From: Vulcanococcus sp.
GTDB lineage: Bacteria; Cyanobacteriota; Cyanobacteriia; PCC-6307; Cyanobiaceae
Direction of reading: 5' to 3'
Assembly: GCA_019264575.1 (NCBI GenBank)
Contig: JAHUZV010000022.1
Span: 39,509-103,508 of the forward strand
Length of the DNA stretch: 64,000 bases
The notes under the pieces were generated by a model. It worked only from the letters and a program-made list of their open reading frames with translations, was not told the DNA's origin and did no database searches. A program made the translations under genes and the position numbers. Below are positions 1 to 8,582 of this stretch, piece by piece (position 1 is the stretch's first letter; each line of letters begins with the position of its first letter).

Positions 1-317
1 TCGCGCCGCACCAACGAGGCATCCGGGCTCAGCACCGAGCCGTCGGGCAATCGAAACCCTGTGGAGCTGTCGAACAGCTTGAGCGGCAGCCCGGATGCGC
101 GCACAGCAAACCAAAGAAGGGCGCCGAGTGCTTGGTTTCTGGCGCCCGTTTCACTGCCGGTGGGGGTCATCTGGATCAGCTGGCCGCTGGCATCGAGCTC
201 CAGCACGGCATCGGGGTTGGCGTGGCAGACGGCTTCGAATTGATCAGCTGTCAGGCGCAGACGCTCTGGCAGCAGGAGCGGAGCCAAAGCATCAGTAGGC
301 ACGGTTGCAAGCGTCAT
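1..317 (-). CDS. Uma2 family (DUF820) restriction-endonuclease-like protein, 3' part outside window
   Basis: Reading the minus strand from an ATG at 315-317 gives 105 codons without a stop up to the window edge. The start MTLATVPTDA leads into LTADQFEAVC, then a stretch resembling the Uma2/DUF820 core (GARNQALGALLWFAVR, later LPDGSVLSPDASLV). In this family the conserved SPDxxxV strand carries one of the acidic residues of the PD-(D/E)XK-like fold. These genes are very abundant in cyanobacteria and their cellular role is poorly known. The C-terminal half with the remaining catalytic residues is not visible, so activity cannot be judged. The gene is transcribed away from the VapBC pair at 560-1230; a GTAC dyad lies in the shared upstream gap. 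Confidence 0.75.
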   Translation of the reverse strand, partial: MTLATVPTDALAPLLLPERLRLTADQFEAVCHANPDAVLELDASGQLIQMTPTGSETGARNQALGALLWFAVRASGLPLKLFDSSTGFRLPDGSVLSPDASLVRR

Positions 318-447
318 AGCCAGGTCGCAACGCCTCACTGAGCCTAGGGCGACTGTCCGATGGAGGCATGAGCGCTCTTAGCTTCAGCCAGCGCACATCT
401 CGACGACCCAAAGGCCCACTCGGCGAAGTTTATCTGCCATCACCAAT

Positions 448-486
448 GATCGGTCATTCCGTACATCCTGTACAGAAAGCTGGACA
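448..486. repeat. GTAC dyad element, copy A
   Basis: A half-degenerate copy of a 39-bp dyad seen five times in the window (TGTCCA-N7-GTAC-N5-GTAC-N7-TGGACA). Here both GTAC cores (461-464 and 470-473) and the right arm TGGACA (481-486) are intact, and the left arm is degraded. It lies between the divergent Uma2 and vapB genes. A role as operator of a lost or neighbouring antitoxin gene is inference. Confidence 0.5.
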
Positions 487-523
487 CATTTCCTACAAGG
501 CCTCTCACAGGCCCCAAAGCTGA

Positions 524-541
524 TGCGCATTAATATGCGCA
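524..541. promoter_or_regulatory. Putative VapB operator (TGCGCA-N6-TGCGCA)
   Basis: Two TGCGCA hexamers separated by six bases form a perfect 18-bp palindrome 18 bp upstream of the vapB start. The same TGCGCA-N6-TGCGCA arrangement occurs upstream of the paralogous pair at 28656-28673, although the spacer bases differ there. Conservation of hexamers and spacing in two paralogous loci suggests autoregulation by the ribbon-helix-helix antitoxin; this is inference. Confidence 0.55.
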
Positions 542-559
542 CATCAGCAATCCGTCCTG

Positions 560-802
560 ATGCGTACCACGCTTGAGCTTCCCGATCCACTGTTTGCGCG
601 CCTGAAGGCTCGTGCGGCTTGTGAGCGAGTCACGCTCAAGCAATTGCTGCGGAGTTATGTGGAGCAAGGGCTCGAAGCCTCAGCATCAGCGGCTGCGGTG
701 CAGCGGCGATCCACCTCCTCCTTGCCAAGGCTTGATGGGGGCCTGGCGATCGACGCCGATTCGCTGAGCAATGCAACCCTGTTTGAGCTGCTGGAACCGT
801 GA
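560..802 (+). CDS. VapB-like ribbon-helix-helix antitoxin (copy 1)
   Basis: An 80-residue protein starting MRTTLELPDPLFARLKARA. A short beta strand (TTLELP) followed by two helices is the usual shape of ribbon-helix-helix antitoxins of the VapB type. The acidic C-terminal part (IDADSLSNATLFELLE) would be the segment that wraps around the toxin. The stop codon overlaps the toxin start by 4 bp (GTGA), the classic arrangement for translational coupling. It is almost identical to the protein encoded at 28692-28931, so the two modules are a duplication about 28 kb apart. A palindromic operator candidate lies just upstream. Function follows from family and context; the exact antitoxin family was not confirmed by a search. 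Confidence 0.8.
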   Translation: MRTTLELPDPLFARLKARAACERVTLKQLLRSYVEQGLEASASAAAVQRRSTSSLPRLDGGLAIDADSLSNATLFELLEP

Positions 803-1230
803 GCAGCACCGCCGATCTACCCGATCTCAATGTCTGGCTGGCGCTGGTTTGGCCAGAGCACAACCACCATCGTCAGGCTCTGAAGTACTGGGAGCACCAG
901 GCCAGCCAACAGATTCTGTTCTGCACAGTCACGGCGCTTGGCTTGGTGCGCTTGGTGTGTCAGCCGAAATTGATGGGTGATGCGATGAAGACTCCCAGGG
1001 AGGCCTCTGCCCTACTGGAGGCGTTCTGCCAGCAACCTGGGGTGGGCATGGCGGCAGCAGAGCATGGCGGCTGGGAGGTGTTTCATCAGTTGGTGCGCAC
1101 AAACAATCTGCCGGCGCGGTTATGCACCGATACCCATCTAGCGGCCTTAGCGATGGCGAATGGCTGGCGGCTCGTCAGTTTTGACCAGGATTTCAAACGC
1201 TTTGAAGGGCTAGAACTTCTGTCGCTCTAA
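799..1230 (+). CDS. VapC-like PIN-domain toxin (copy 1)
   Basis: A 143-residue PIN-domain protein with a GTG start overlapping the antitoxin stop. The first acidic position is in LPDLNVWLALVWPEHNHH. The C-terminal LCTDTHLAALAMANGWRLVS followed by FDQDF holds the other conserved Asp residues of PIN nucleases. VapC toxins are Mg2+-dependent ribonucleases that cleave specific RNAs when the antitoxin is degraded. The target here is unknown. The gene is convergent with recN with about 50 bp between them and no clear terminator. A close paralogue sits at 28928-29362. Confidence 0.82.
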   Translation: MSSTADLPDLNVWLALVWPEHNHHRQALKYWEHQASQQILFCTVTALGLVRLVCQPKLMGDAMKTPREASALLEAFCQQPGVGMAAAEHGGWEVFHQLVRTNNLPARLCTDTHLAALAMANGWRLVSFDQDFKRFEGLELLSL

Positions 1231-1280
1231 GGCGGATATTGGTTGTCGCGTCGTCCTCGGATCTTCTGACCTCCTGACCG

Positions 1281-2957
1281 CTAACCCGCCCGCTTCAGCA
1301 GGCTGGCGGCATAGCTGCGCGTTTCACCGGAATCACCACCGGCCAGTTCCGCCAGCTCAGCCTGGCGTGCCTGCGTGTCCCGCAGGTGGGACACCTGGGT
1401 GTGGGTGACGCCATCGCGCACCTGCTTGGCCACGCGGAAGTGGTGATCGGCCGCCGCGGCCACAAGCGGTTGGTGGGTGACGCAGAACACCTGGCGCTGC
1501 TGGGCCAGGCGCTGCAGCAGCTCAGCCATGGCGCCGCTGACGCGGCCGCTCACGCCAGTATCGATCTCATCGAACAGCAGGGTGACGTGTTGATCCGCTG
1601 CAGCCAGGCAGGTTTTCAGTGCCAGCAGGAAGCGGCTCATCTCACCGCCGGAGGCCACCTCCGCCAGGGGCGCCAAGGGCTGGCCAGGGTTGGCCGAAAA
1701 CAGAAACTGCACCGCATCGGCCCCCTCCTCACCGGGAGCTGCCGCTTCAATCGCCACGCTGAAGCGCACGTTCGCCAAACCCATGGGCCGTAAGGCCTGC
1801 ATCAGCTGGTGCTCCAGCTCCGTGGCGGCGGTGCGGCGAGCTGCACTCAGCGCTGCATTGCAGCGATCACGCTGCTGGCGGGCTGTGAGCTCAGCGGCCT
1901 CGAGTGCCTCGAGGCTGGCTTCGGCTCCGCCGGGAGCCAGCTGCTCGCGCAGCTCATCCCGCCAGGCCATCAGCTCGGCGATGGTTTTGCCATGGCGGCG
2001 CTCCAGGGCCTTGAGCTGAGCGATGCGCGTCTGCAGCTGATCCAGGCTGTCAGGATCGCTTTCCAACCCGGCGCCGTAGCGATCGAGATCGCGGGCCAGA
2101 TCTTGGAGCTGAGCTAGGCCATCGCTGCAGCGGCTTGCCAGCGCCGCCAGCTCAGGATCCAACTGCTGCATCGCCGCCAGCTCGCCCTCACAGGCCGCCA
2201 GGTGATCGAGCACAGATGGGGCTTCCTCGGCCCCATCCACCAGACGCCCCAAAAGCGTCATCACCCCTTCCTGCAGGCGCACGCCGTGGGCCAACCGGTT
2301 CTCCTCGGCCTGGAGGCGCTCCCGCTCCGCTGGATCGTGGAGCTGAGCCGCCTCGAGATCGGCCAGCAGTTGCTCCTGGCGCTCTCGCTCCTGCTGCAGC
2401 TGGTCCCAGTTGCTACGAGCCTGCTCAAGAGCCTGAGCGGCGGCACGCCAGGCGCGATAGGCGTGAGCCACCGGGGTCAACAACGCCTGAAGGGCATCCC
2501 CGGCAAAGCGATCCAGCCAACGCCGCTGCTGACCAGGCCGCGCCAGTTGCTGGGTCTGACCCTGCACGGTGAGATCAAGCAGCAGGGGGCGCAGCTCCTG
2601 AATCTGGGCGCGGTTCACCGCCACACCATTGAGCCGGTGGCGGCTGCTGAGGCGCTCGTCGCTCAGGCGCCACTCCCGCGTGAGCAGGATTTCACCGTCT
2701 TCAGCGTCGAGCTCCTGCTGCTCAAGCCAACGGTGCAGCGGCGGCGTCAGGCTGAAACTCGCCTCGATCACGCCCCGCTCGCTCCCCTGGCGCAGCAGGC
2801 GCGGCCCCCCGGATCCGCCCAGGAGTGCATCCAGGGCATCCAAGAGGATCGATTTACCGGCGCCGGTTTCTCCGGTGAGCACCGTGAACCCACCGCTGAA
2901 ATCGAGCTGCAAGTGCTCGATCAGGGCGATGTTCTGCAGGCGCAGTCCGGTGAGCAC
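1281..2957 (-). CDS. recN: DNA repair protein RecN
   Basis: A 558-residue SMC-like ATPase, the normal length for RecN. It begins MLTGLRLQNIALIEHLQLDF, with the Walker A motif GETGAGKS at about residues 29-36. A long central coiled coil rich in Gln, Glu, Arg and Leu spans roughly 150-370. A C-terminal ATPase lobe contains ASGGEMSRFLLALK (signature) and LLFDEIDTGVSG (Walker B). RecN is recruited to double-strand breaks and holds DNA ends or sisters together during RecA-dependent repair. It is a single gene facing vapC, divergent from the ABC1 kinase with about 100 bp between. Confidence 0.96.
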   Translation of the reverse strand: MLTGLRLQNIALIEHLQLDFSGGFTVLTGETGAGKSILLDALDALLGGSGGPRLLRQGSERGVIEASFSLTPPLHRWLEQQELDAEDGEILLTREWRLSDERLSSRHRLNGVAVNRAQIQELRPLLLDLTVQGQTQQLARPGQQRRWLDRFAGDALQALLTPVAHAYRAWRAAAQALEQARSNWDQLQQERERQEQLLADLEAAQLHDPAERERLQAEENRLAHGVRLQEGVMTLLGRLVDGAEEAPSVLDHLAACEGELAAMQQLDPELAALASRCSDGLAQLQDLARDLDRYGAGLESDPDSLDQLQTRIAQLKALERRHGKTIAELMAWRDELREQLAPGGAEASLEALEAAELTARQQRDRCNAALSAARRTAATELEHQLMQALRPMGLANVRFSVAIEAAAPGEEGADAVQFLFSANPGQPLAPLAEVASGGEMSRFLLALKTCLAAADQHVTLLFDEIDTGVSGRVSGAMAELLQRLAQQRQVFCVTHQPLVAAAADHHFRVAKQVRDGVTHTQVSHLRDTQARQAELAELAGGDSGETRSYAASLLKRAG

Positions 2958-3053
2958 AGCTGGCGGCCGGTGTTGAGCCCGACCGTAGCGGCTGCGTCTT
3001 TCGTTTAGAAGAGGGACAACACTGAATGGGCACCCGGGGCCCGAACCCGCGGT

Positions 3054-5195
3054 ATGCCAAGTACCAACAGTCCGATTACCCCCCTGGAAGCCGCCAGCGC
3101 CGCCATGCGCCGCAACGTGCTGGGCGAAACCGTGAGCGATGAGGCGGAAAACGCCAATGCCGATCAGGGAGAGATCGCAGCGCTAACCGCGGACCAAGAC
3201 GACCATCCCGCATTCCGTACAGACAGTACGGAAACCCCGACTGTTGTTGAAGACCAACCCTCTGAGCAGCTGAGCCCCTCTGCAGAAGCAGCGGCCATCC
3301 CCACAACCCGGCCCAACGCCGACCTCAGCGATTTCATTGAGGTGTCGGGCCTACTGGAGTACGACCCGGCCGCCATCAGCCGCATCTATGCCGGCGCCCC
3401 CCAACGCCTGATCAGGCGGATCTGGCAGACGCTGGTGCCCATCGGCCTCTACCTACTGAGCGTTGGGTTCGACTGGCTCACCCGCCGGCTCGCCAACCAC
3501 GACCACGCGAGGGCCCGCGCCAAGGAAGCGGCCGACCTAGTGGCTTCGCTCGGCCCCGCCTTCATCAAGGCCGGTCAGGCCCTCTCCACCCGGCCCGACA
3601 TCGTGCCCCCGCTCCTGCTGGAAGAACTGGCAGGCCTACAAGACCAACTCCCTGGCTTCGATTCAGCTCTGGCCATGGCCTGCATCGAGGAAGACCTCGG
3701 TGCACCGATCGCTTCGATCTATGCCGAGCTGGAGCGCGAACCCATCTCTGCCGCCTCCCTAGGGCAAGTGCACCGGGGCGTGCTGCTCAATGGCGAGAAG
3801 GTGGCCGTGAAGGTGCAGCGGCCCGGCCTGCGCGAGCAGATCACGCTCGATCTCTACATCGTGCGCAACATCGCCGCCTGGCTCAACCGCAACATCGGCC
3901 TGATCCGCTCCGATCTGGTGGCCCTGATCGATGAGCTGGGCAAGCGGGTGTTCGAGGAGATGGATTACTGCAATGAGGCGTCGAACGCCGAGCGTTTCGC
4001 CGAACTGCACGCCCACAATCCCCGCATCGCTGTTCCCCTCATCCACCGCCACGCCACCGCCCGGCGCGTGCTCACGATGGAGTGGATCGATGGCGTGAAG
4101 CTCACCAACCTTGAAGCGGTGCGCCAGCTCGGCATCGACCCCGACGACATGGTGACCGTTGGCGTGAACTGCTCGCTGCAACAGCTGCTCGAGCACGGCT
4201 TCTTCCATGCCGATCCCCACCCCGGCAACCTGCTGGCGCTTCCCGATAGCCGTCTGGCCTATCTCGATTTCGGGATGATGAGCACGGTGAGCCGCGAGAG
4301 CCGCACCGGCCTGATCCAGGCGGTGGTGCACCTGGTGAACCGCAACTTCGGCAAGCTCTCCAAGGATTTTGTGAGCCTCGGCTTCCTGGCGGAAGACGTG
4401 GACCTCGCGCCGATCGTGCCGGCGTTTGAACAGGTGTTCGGCCAGGCCCTGGAGATGGGGGTGAGCCGGATGGATTTCAAGGCCGTCACCGACGACCTCA
4501 GCGGCGTGATGTACCGCTTCCCCTTCCAGGTGCCGCCCTACTACGCCCTGATCATCCGCTCGCTGGTAACGCTCGAAGGCATCGCCCTGAGCGTGGACCC
4601 AGACTTCAAGATCCTCGGCGCCGCCTATCCCTATTTCGCCCGCCGGCTGATGGAGGATCCCGATCCCCAGCTGCGCAACAGCCTCAAAGAGATGCTGTTC
4701 GACGGCGAGATCTTCCGCTGGCAGCGGCTCGACAACCTGATCAGCAGCGCCGCCAGCGGCAGCCAACTCGATCTCGATGGCTTACTGGATCAGGTGCTCG
4801 ATTTCCTGTTCTCTCCCAACGCCGGGATGCTGCGCGGGCAGCTCGTGGACGCGGCGGTGAACCAGATGGATGCCCTCGGCTGGCAAACCACCCTGCGCAT
4901 CACCCAACGGCTGCCGCGCCTGCTGCGGCCGCCGGGCCTGCGCGATGCCCTGCCGATGAGCGCTAACGACGCTGAGCTGCTTTCGCTCGAGCCGATCCAG
5001 CGGCTGGTGGCGATCCTGCGCCAATTGCCCGGCTTCGATCCCCAATTGCTGCTCAAGCGGGTGCCGCGGCTGCTGCAGGAAACCGAGCTGCGCCGCATGG
5101 GCGCCGAACTGGCCCGAGGGCTGGCGGAACGGGGTGTGGTGCACCTCGTGCGTGATGTGTTGGTGGGGGCTGATCTGCAGCGGAAGCCGGCCTAG
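3054..5195 (+). CDS. ABC1/UbiB-family atypical kinase
   Basis: A 713-residue ABC1/ADCK/UbiB family protein. The N-terminal ~85 residues are a low-complexity acidic extension, and the conserved region starts near ADLSDFIEVSGLLEYDP. The family KxGQ motif (FIKAGQALSTRPD) is near residue 170, the Ala-rich loop is ISAASLGQVHRG, the ATP-binding lysine is in EKVAVKVQ, HADPHPGNLL is near 384 and the DFG-like YLDFGMM is near 404. Cyanobacterial members are thylakoid or plastoquinone/tocopherol-associated and act as atypical kinases or ATPases; the specific substrate is not known from sequence. The GTAC dyad copy B falls inside the low-complexity coding region (3204-3242), an odd place for it. The start ATG at 3054 gives the longest protein; a later start within the extension cannot be excluded. 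Confidence 0.92.
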   Translation: MPSTNSPITPLEAASAAMRRNVLGETVSDEAENANADQGEIAALTADQDDHPAFRTDSTETPTVVEDQPSEQLSPSAEAAAIPTTRPNADLSDFIEVSGLLEYDPAAISRIYAGAPQRLIRRIWQTLVPIGLYLLSVGFDWLTRRLANHDHARARAKEAADLVASLGPAFIKAGQALSTRPDIVPPLLLEELAGLQDQLPGFDSALAMACIEEDLGAPIASIYAELEREPISAASLGQVHRGVLLNGEKVAVKVQRPGLREQITLDLYIVRNIAAWLNRNIGLIRSDLVALIDELGKRVFEEMDYCNEASNAERFAELHAHNPRIAVPLIHRHATARRVLTMEWIDGVKLTNLEAVRQLGIDPDDMVTVGVNCSLQQLLEHGFFHADPHPGNLLALPDSRLAYLDFGMMSTVSRESRTGLIQAVVHLVNRNFGKLSKDFVSLGFLAEDVDLAPIVPAFEQVFGQALEMGVSRMDFKAVTDDLSGVMYRFPFQVPPYYALIIRSLVTLEGIALSVDPDFKILGAAYPYFARRLMEDPDPQLRNSLKEMLFDGEIFRWQRLDNLISSAASGSQLDLDGLLDQVLDFLFSPNAGMLRGQLVDAAVNQMDALGWQTTLRITQRLPRLLRPPGLRDALPMSANDAELLSLEPIQRLVAILRQLPGFDPQLLLKRVPRLLQETELRRMGAELARGLAERGVVHLVRDVLVGADLQRKPA
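3204..3242. repeat. GTAC dyad element, copy B (inside a coding region)
   Basis: Both cores are present as TTCCGTAC (3213-3220) and GTACGGAAAC (3226-3235) with a 5-bp spacer, so the inner 17 bp are a near-perfect palindrome; the outer arms are degraded. It encodes part of the variable N-terminal extension of the ABC1 kinase, roughly residues 51-63. This suggests a mobile or recruited element landed in tolerant coding sequence. Confidence 0.45.
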
Positions 5196-5222
5196 GGTCT
5201 GGCGAACCAAGCGCCCTCTGCC

Positions 5223-5828
5223 ATGCCCACCAGCAAGCGTCAGCGCCTCACCGCTGCTGTGCTGAGCCTGGGCTTGATCGGCAGCAGCCCGGCTGCCATC
5301 GCCGCCGAAAACGTGGTGTTTGTCACCGGGGCGTTCCGCCGCTCGATCGCGGTCACGGATCTGGAATATCTGGCCGAAACCGGCAAGGCCCGAGGCCTGA
5401 TGGCCGATGTTCTCGTCATCGCCAAGCAGAAACCGGAAGAGGTCGGCAAGCTGCTGAAAGCGGAGCTGTCGATCCCGCTGCTGCTTACCAGCCGGCTGCT
5501 CAGCACGCGCCTGGGAGAAGCCCTCCTGGCTCGGATCGCCCAGATCATCTACCCGCTCTACGCCAAACGATCCGGCATCCCAGCCCTGCGAGCAGGCGTG
5601 ATCAATGCCCTGGTGGCCACCGACGGCAAGCTCAGCGCCATCAGCTTCCTCAAGGCCTACCCGGTGGATGAAATGGAAGTGAGCATCCCGGCCTTACTGG
5701 CGGTGCTGCAGAAAGCGAAATCGGTGAGTGAGCTGATCCAGTTCTTCATGGAATCGCCCCTCGACGGCCTGCGCGGCAACAGCGCGGCCAGCGGCGGTAG
5801 CAGCGCCCCCCAGAAACCCGCCCCGTAG
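5223..5828 (+). CDS. Secreted DUF1400-like (alpha/beta hydrolase-associated) protein
   Basis: A 201-residue protein with a clear signal peptide: basic start MPTSKRQRLT, hydrophobic core AAVLSLGLIGSSPAAIA, and cleavage probable after AIA-AEN. The remainder (FRRSIAVTDLEYLAETGKAR, then KPEEVGKLLKAELSIPL and TRLGEALLARIAQIIYP) matches the pattern of cyanobacterial DUF1400 proteins. In other cyanobacteria this domain stands in front of an alpha/beta hydrolase domain. No catalytic Ser-Asp-His set or GxSxG motif is visible, so only the DUF1400 part seems present. The Gly/Ser tail is low complexity. It lies between the ABC1 kinase and thrC, same strand, 27-28 bp gaps. Function unknown. Confidence 0.7.
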   Translation: MPTSKRQRLTAAVLSLGLIGSSPAAIAAENVVFVTGAFRRSIAVTDLEYLAETGKARGLMADVLVIAKQKPEEVGKLLKAELSIPLLLTSRLLSTRLGEALLARIAQIIYPLYAKRSGIPALRAGVINALVATDGKLSAISFLKAYPVDEMEVSIPALLAVLQKAKSVSELIQFFMESPLDGLRGNSAASGGSSAPQKPAP

Positions 5829-5856
5829 ATTCGGCTCCAGACCGTCCCTGCTGCCC

Positions 5857-6966
5857 GTGGCCCTGTTGTCCTCCCTTCGCCGGCGCCTGGGACACACCCG
5901 CCCGGCCATGCAGGACTGGCCCGGCCTGATCGAGGGCTACCGCAAGTGGCTCCCGGTGAGCAACAAAACACCGGTGATCACCCTGCGCGAGGGTGCCACG
6001 CCGCTGATCCCCGCCCCAGTGATCGCCGAGCGCATCGGCAAGGGCGTGAAGGTATTCCTCAAATACGACGGCCTCAACCCCACCGGCTCCTTCAAAGACC
6101 GGGGCATGACCATGGCCATCTCCAAGGCCAAGGAGGCGGGCTCCGAGGCCGTGATCTGTGCGAGTACCGGCAACACCTCAGCTGCGGCGGCTGCCTATGC
6201 CCGCCGAGGCGGCATGCGCGCGTTCGTGCTGATCCCGGATGGCTACGTGGCCCAGGGCAAGCTCGCCCAGGCGCTGCTTTACGGGGCTGAGGTGCTGGCG
6301 GTGAAGGGCAACTTCGACCGCGCCCTGGCGATCGTGCAGGAGGTGGCGAACCAATACCCGATCACCCTGGTGAACTCGGTGAACCCCTATCGCCTGCAGG
6401 GCCAAAAAACTGCCGCCTTCGAGGTGGTGGATGCCCTGGGCGAGGCGCCCGACTGGCTCTGCATCCCCGTGGGCAACGCCGGCAACATCAGCGCCTACTG
6501 GATGGGCTTCAACGAATACAAGGCGGCCGGCCACAGCCGCCGACTGCCGCGAATGATGGGCTTCCAGGCCGCCGGATCCGCGCCGCTGGTGCTCGGCCAC
6601 ACCGTGGAACAACCCGACACGATCGCCACCGCCATCCGCATCGGTAACCCGGTGAACAAGGAACGCGCCCTCAAGGCCCGCGCTGAGAGCAACGGCGATT
6701 TCATGGCCGTCACCGACGCCGAGATCATCGAGGCCTACAAGCTGCTGGGCAGCGGTGAAGGGGTGTTCTGCGAACCGGCTAGCGCTGCTTCCGTGGCCGG
6801 CCTGATCAAGCGCCGTGAGGAGGTGCCTGCGGGCGCCACGGTGGTGTGCGTGCTCACCGGCAACGGTCTGAAGGACCCCACCACGGCGATCGAGCACAAC
6901 GATTCCAAGTTCCACACCGGCCTGGAGCCCGATACAGCCACCGTGGCGCGCGTGATGGGCTTCTGA
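5857..6966 (+). CDS. thrC: Threonine synthase
   Basis: PLP-dependent enzyme converting O-phosphohomoserine to threonine. With the GTG start it is 369 residues; an ATG at 5908 (MQDWPGLIEGYRKWLPV) is an alternative that begins closer to the conserved region. The PLP lysine is in NPTGSFKDRGM (Lys80 from the GTG). GNTSAAAAAYARRGGMRA and the PLP phosphate loop region PVGNAGNISAYW are typical. A strong terminator follows at 7019-7045, separating it from the origin-like gap and dnaN. Confidence 0.96.
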   Translation: MALLSSLRRRLGHTRPAMQDWPGLIEGYRKWLPVSNKTPVITLREGATPLIPAPVIAERIGKGVKVFLKYDGLNPTGSFKDRGMTMAISKAKEAGSEAVICASTGNTSAAAAAYARRGGMRAFVLIPDGYVAQGKLAQALLYGAEVLAVKGNFDRALAIVQEVANQYPITLVNSVNPYRLQGQKTAAFEVVDALGEAPDWLCIPVGNAGNISAYWMGFNEYKAAGHSRRLPRMMGFQAAGSAPLVLGHTVEQPDTIATAIRIGNPVNKERALKARAESNGDFMAVTDAEIIEAYKLLGSGEGVFCEPASAASVAGLIKRREEVPAGATVVCVLTGNGLKDPTTAIEHNDSKFHTGLEPDTATVARVMGF

Positions 6967-7018
6967 CCCGGCGAACTGCAGCACCCCTCGGTTCACCAAC
7001 CCCAATCGCATCGCAGAC

Positions 7019-7045
7019 CCGCCGGTTCTCCCGGCGGTTTTTTTT
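7019..7045 (+). terminator. Rho-independent terminator after thrC
   Basis: A 7-bp GC stem CCGCCGG/CCGGCGG (7019-7025 and 7031-7037) with a 5-base loop is followed by eight T (7038-7045), 52 bp after the thrC stop. Confidence 0.9.
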
Positions 7046-7451
7046 GGCTTGTGCGGCGGTCTGAGCCCAGCCAGATCACAACCACCCGAAAAAGCGTCTG
7101 CCCACAACCTGGGGAAAACCAGCCAGTAATTCACCGGAAAACAGAGCCGATCAGACAACGCTTGAACCCGCGTGTTTTCCGCAACCCCGGGAATCAGCGG
7201 AAACCGCCCTTCACCCGATCCGTTCACAACAAAATTCACCAAGCATGTGGAAACAAGATCCTTTGTGCTGCGGTGGTTTTGGATGGTTCTCGTGGGTTTC
7301 CCCACCACCTACGACTACGGATTTGGGTTTTTACTTCTGAAACCTTTTGATCCGTTAGACGTCGGGTTGGGGAGAAGCGGGGAAACCGCTCGCCAGGCCC
7401 GTTGCACTTCCCAGCGCGTTGTGGAAGCGTGGGGGCCGCTTTGCCCCTGCC
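7046..7451. other. Non-coding gap upstream of dnaN, candidate chromosomal origin (oriC)
   Basis: About 400 bp with no credible gene. It contains several sequences close to the cyanobacterial DnaA box TTTTCCACA: TTTTCCCCA on the minus strand (7110-7118), TTTTCCGCA on the plus strand (7175-7183), GTTTCCACA on the minus strand (7246-7254), and a weaker GCTTCCACA at 7420-7428. Local AT-richer patches lie around 7220-7240 and 7320-7350. In many Synechococcus and Prochlorococcus genomes the origin lies directly upstream of dnaN, and the downstream order here is the same. None of the boxes is a perfect match, so the assignment rests on clustering plus synteny. The dnaN promoter must also lie here, but no convincing -35/-10 pair was seen. 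Confidence 0.5.
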
Positions 7452-8582
7452 ATGAAGCTGGTCTGCTCCCAGGCCGAACTCAACGCCAGCCTTCAGCTGG
7501 TGAGCCGTGCCGTGGCAGGGCGCCCCACCCACCCGGTGCTGGCCAACGTTCTGCTTACCGCCGACGCCGGCACGGGCCGGCTCAGCCTCACCGGTTTTGA
7601 TCTGAGCCTCGGCATCCAAACCAGCCTCAGCGCGTCGGTGCACAGCAGCGGCGCCATCACCCTGCCGGCCCGTCTGTTCGGCGAGATCGTGGCGCGCATG
7701 CCTTCCGATAGCCCCATCAGCCTGAGCTGTGAGGAAGGGGGAGAGCAGGTGGAGCTCACCAGCGCCTCCGGCAGCTACCAGATGCGTGGCATGCCCGCGG
7801 AAGACTTCCCGGAGCTGCCCCTCGCTCAAGCCGCAACCCCGATCAAGCTCGACCCCGACGTGCTCGTGAAGGGTCTGCGCGGCACCCTCTTTGCCAGCAG
7901 CAGCGATGAGGCCAAGCAGCTGCTCACCGGTGTGCATCTCGGCCTGGATGGTGAAGGTCTGGAGTGCGCCGCCACCGATGGGCATCGCCTGGCGGTGCTC
8001 CGGTTGCAAAACAGCGCCGATGGAGAAGCCGATCTGGATGTGACAGTGCCGGCTCGATCGCTGCGTGAGCTTGAGCGCCTGCTCTCCAGCCGGGGTGGTG
8101 GCGATCCGGTGAGCCTGTTCTGCGATCGCGGCCAGGTGGTGTTCCAGTGGGCCGATCAGGTGCTCACCAGCCGCAGCCTCGATGGCACCTATCCCAACTA
8201 CCGCCAGCTGATCCCTGAGAGCTTTGCCCGCAGCCTCAAGCTGGATCGCAAGGGTCTTCTCAGCGCGCTGGAGCGCGTGGCTGTGCTGGCCGATCAGCAC
8301 AACAACGTGGTGAAGATCAGCAGCGATCCGGTGGCCGGCCAGTTGGCCATCAGCGCTGACGCTCAGGACGTGGGCAGTGGATCCGAAGCGATTGCCGCCG
8401 ACGTGAGCGGCGATGCGATTCAAATCGCCTTCAACGTGCGCTACGTGCTTGAGGGTCTCAAGGCGATGAGCGCCGAGCGGGTGGAGCTGCGTTGCAATGC
8501 CCCCACCACGCCGGTGGTGCTGGCACCCCAGGATGATTCAGCCTTCACCTACCTGGTGATGCCGGTGCAAATCCGCCAGTGA
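7452..8582 (+). CDS. dnaN: DNA polymerase III beta subunit (sliding clamp)
   Basis: The 376-residue clamp starts MKLVCSQAELNASLQLVSRA and shows the three-domain repeat typical of DnaN, including MRGMPAEDFPELPL in domain 1-2, LTGVHLGLDGEGLECAATDG, DGTYPNYRQLIP and the C-terminal TYLVMPVQIRQ. It tethers DNA polymerase III to template. The reading frame stays open upstream to 7419, but the ATG at 7452 gives the normal clamp N-terminus. The stop overlaps the next gene start by 4 bp. Confidence 0.98.
   Translation: MKLVCSQAELNASLQLVSRAVAGRPTHPVLANVLLTADAGTGRLSLTGFDLSLGIQTSLSASVHSSGAITLPARLFGEIVARMPSDSPISLSCEEGGEQVELTSASGSYQMRGMPAEDFPELPLAQAATPIKLDPDVLVKGLRGTLFASSSDEAKQLLTGVHLGLDGEGLECAATDGHRLAVLRLQNSADGEADLDVTVPARSLRELERLLSSRGGGDPVSLFCDRGQVVFQWADQVLTSRSLDGTYPNYRQLIPESFARSLKLDRKGLLSALERVAVLADQHNNVVKISSDPVAGQLAISADAQDVGSGSEAIAADVSGDAIQIAFNVRYVLEGLKAMSAERVELRCNAPTTPVVLAPQDDSAFTYLVMPVQIRQ

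Noticed and set aside
457-473. GTAC dyads as LexA (SOS) boxes
   Set aside because: The cyanobacterial LexA consensus as I recall it has four bases between the half-sites; all five copies here have five, and recN has no such site at its start.
3759-4766. A 335-codon open frame antisense to the ABC1 kinase
   Set aside because: Composition of an antisense shadow; no motif, and the plus strand holds the kinase signatures.
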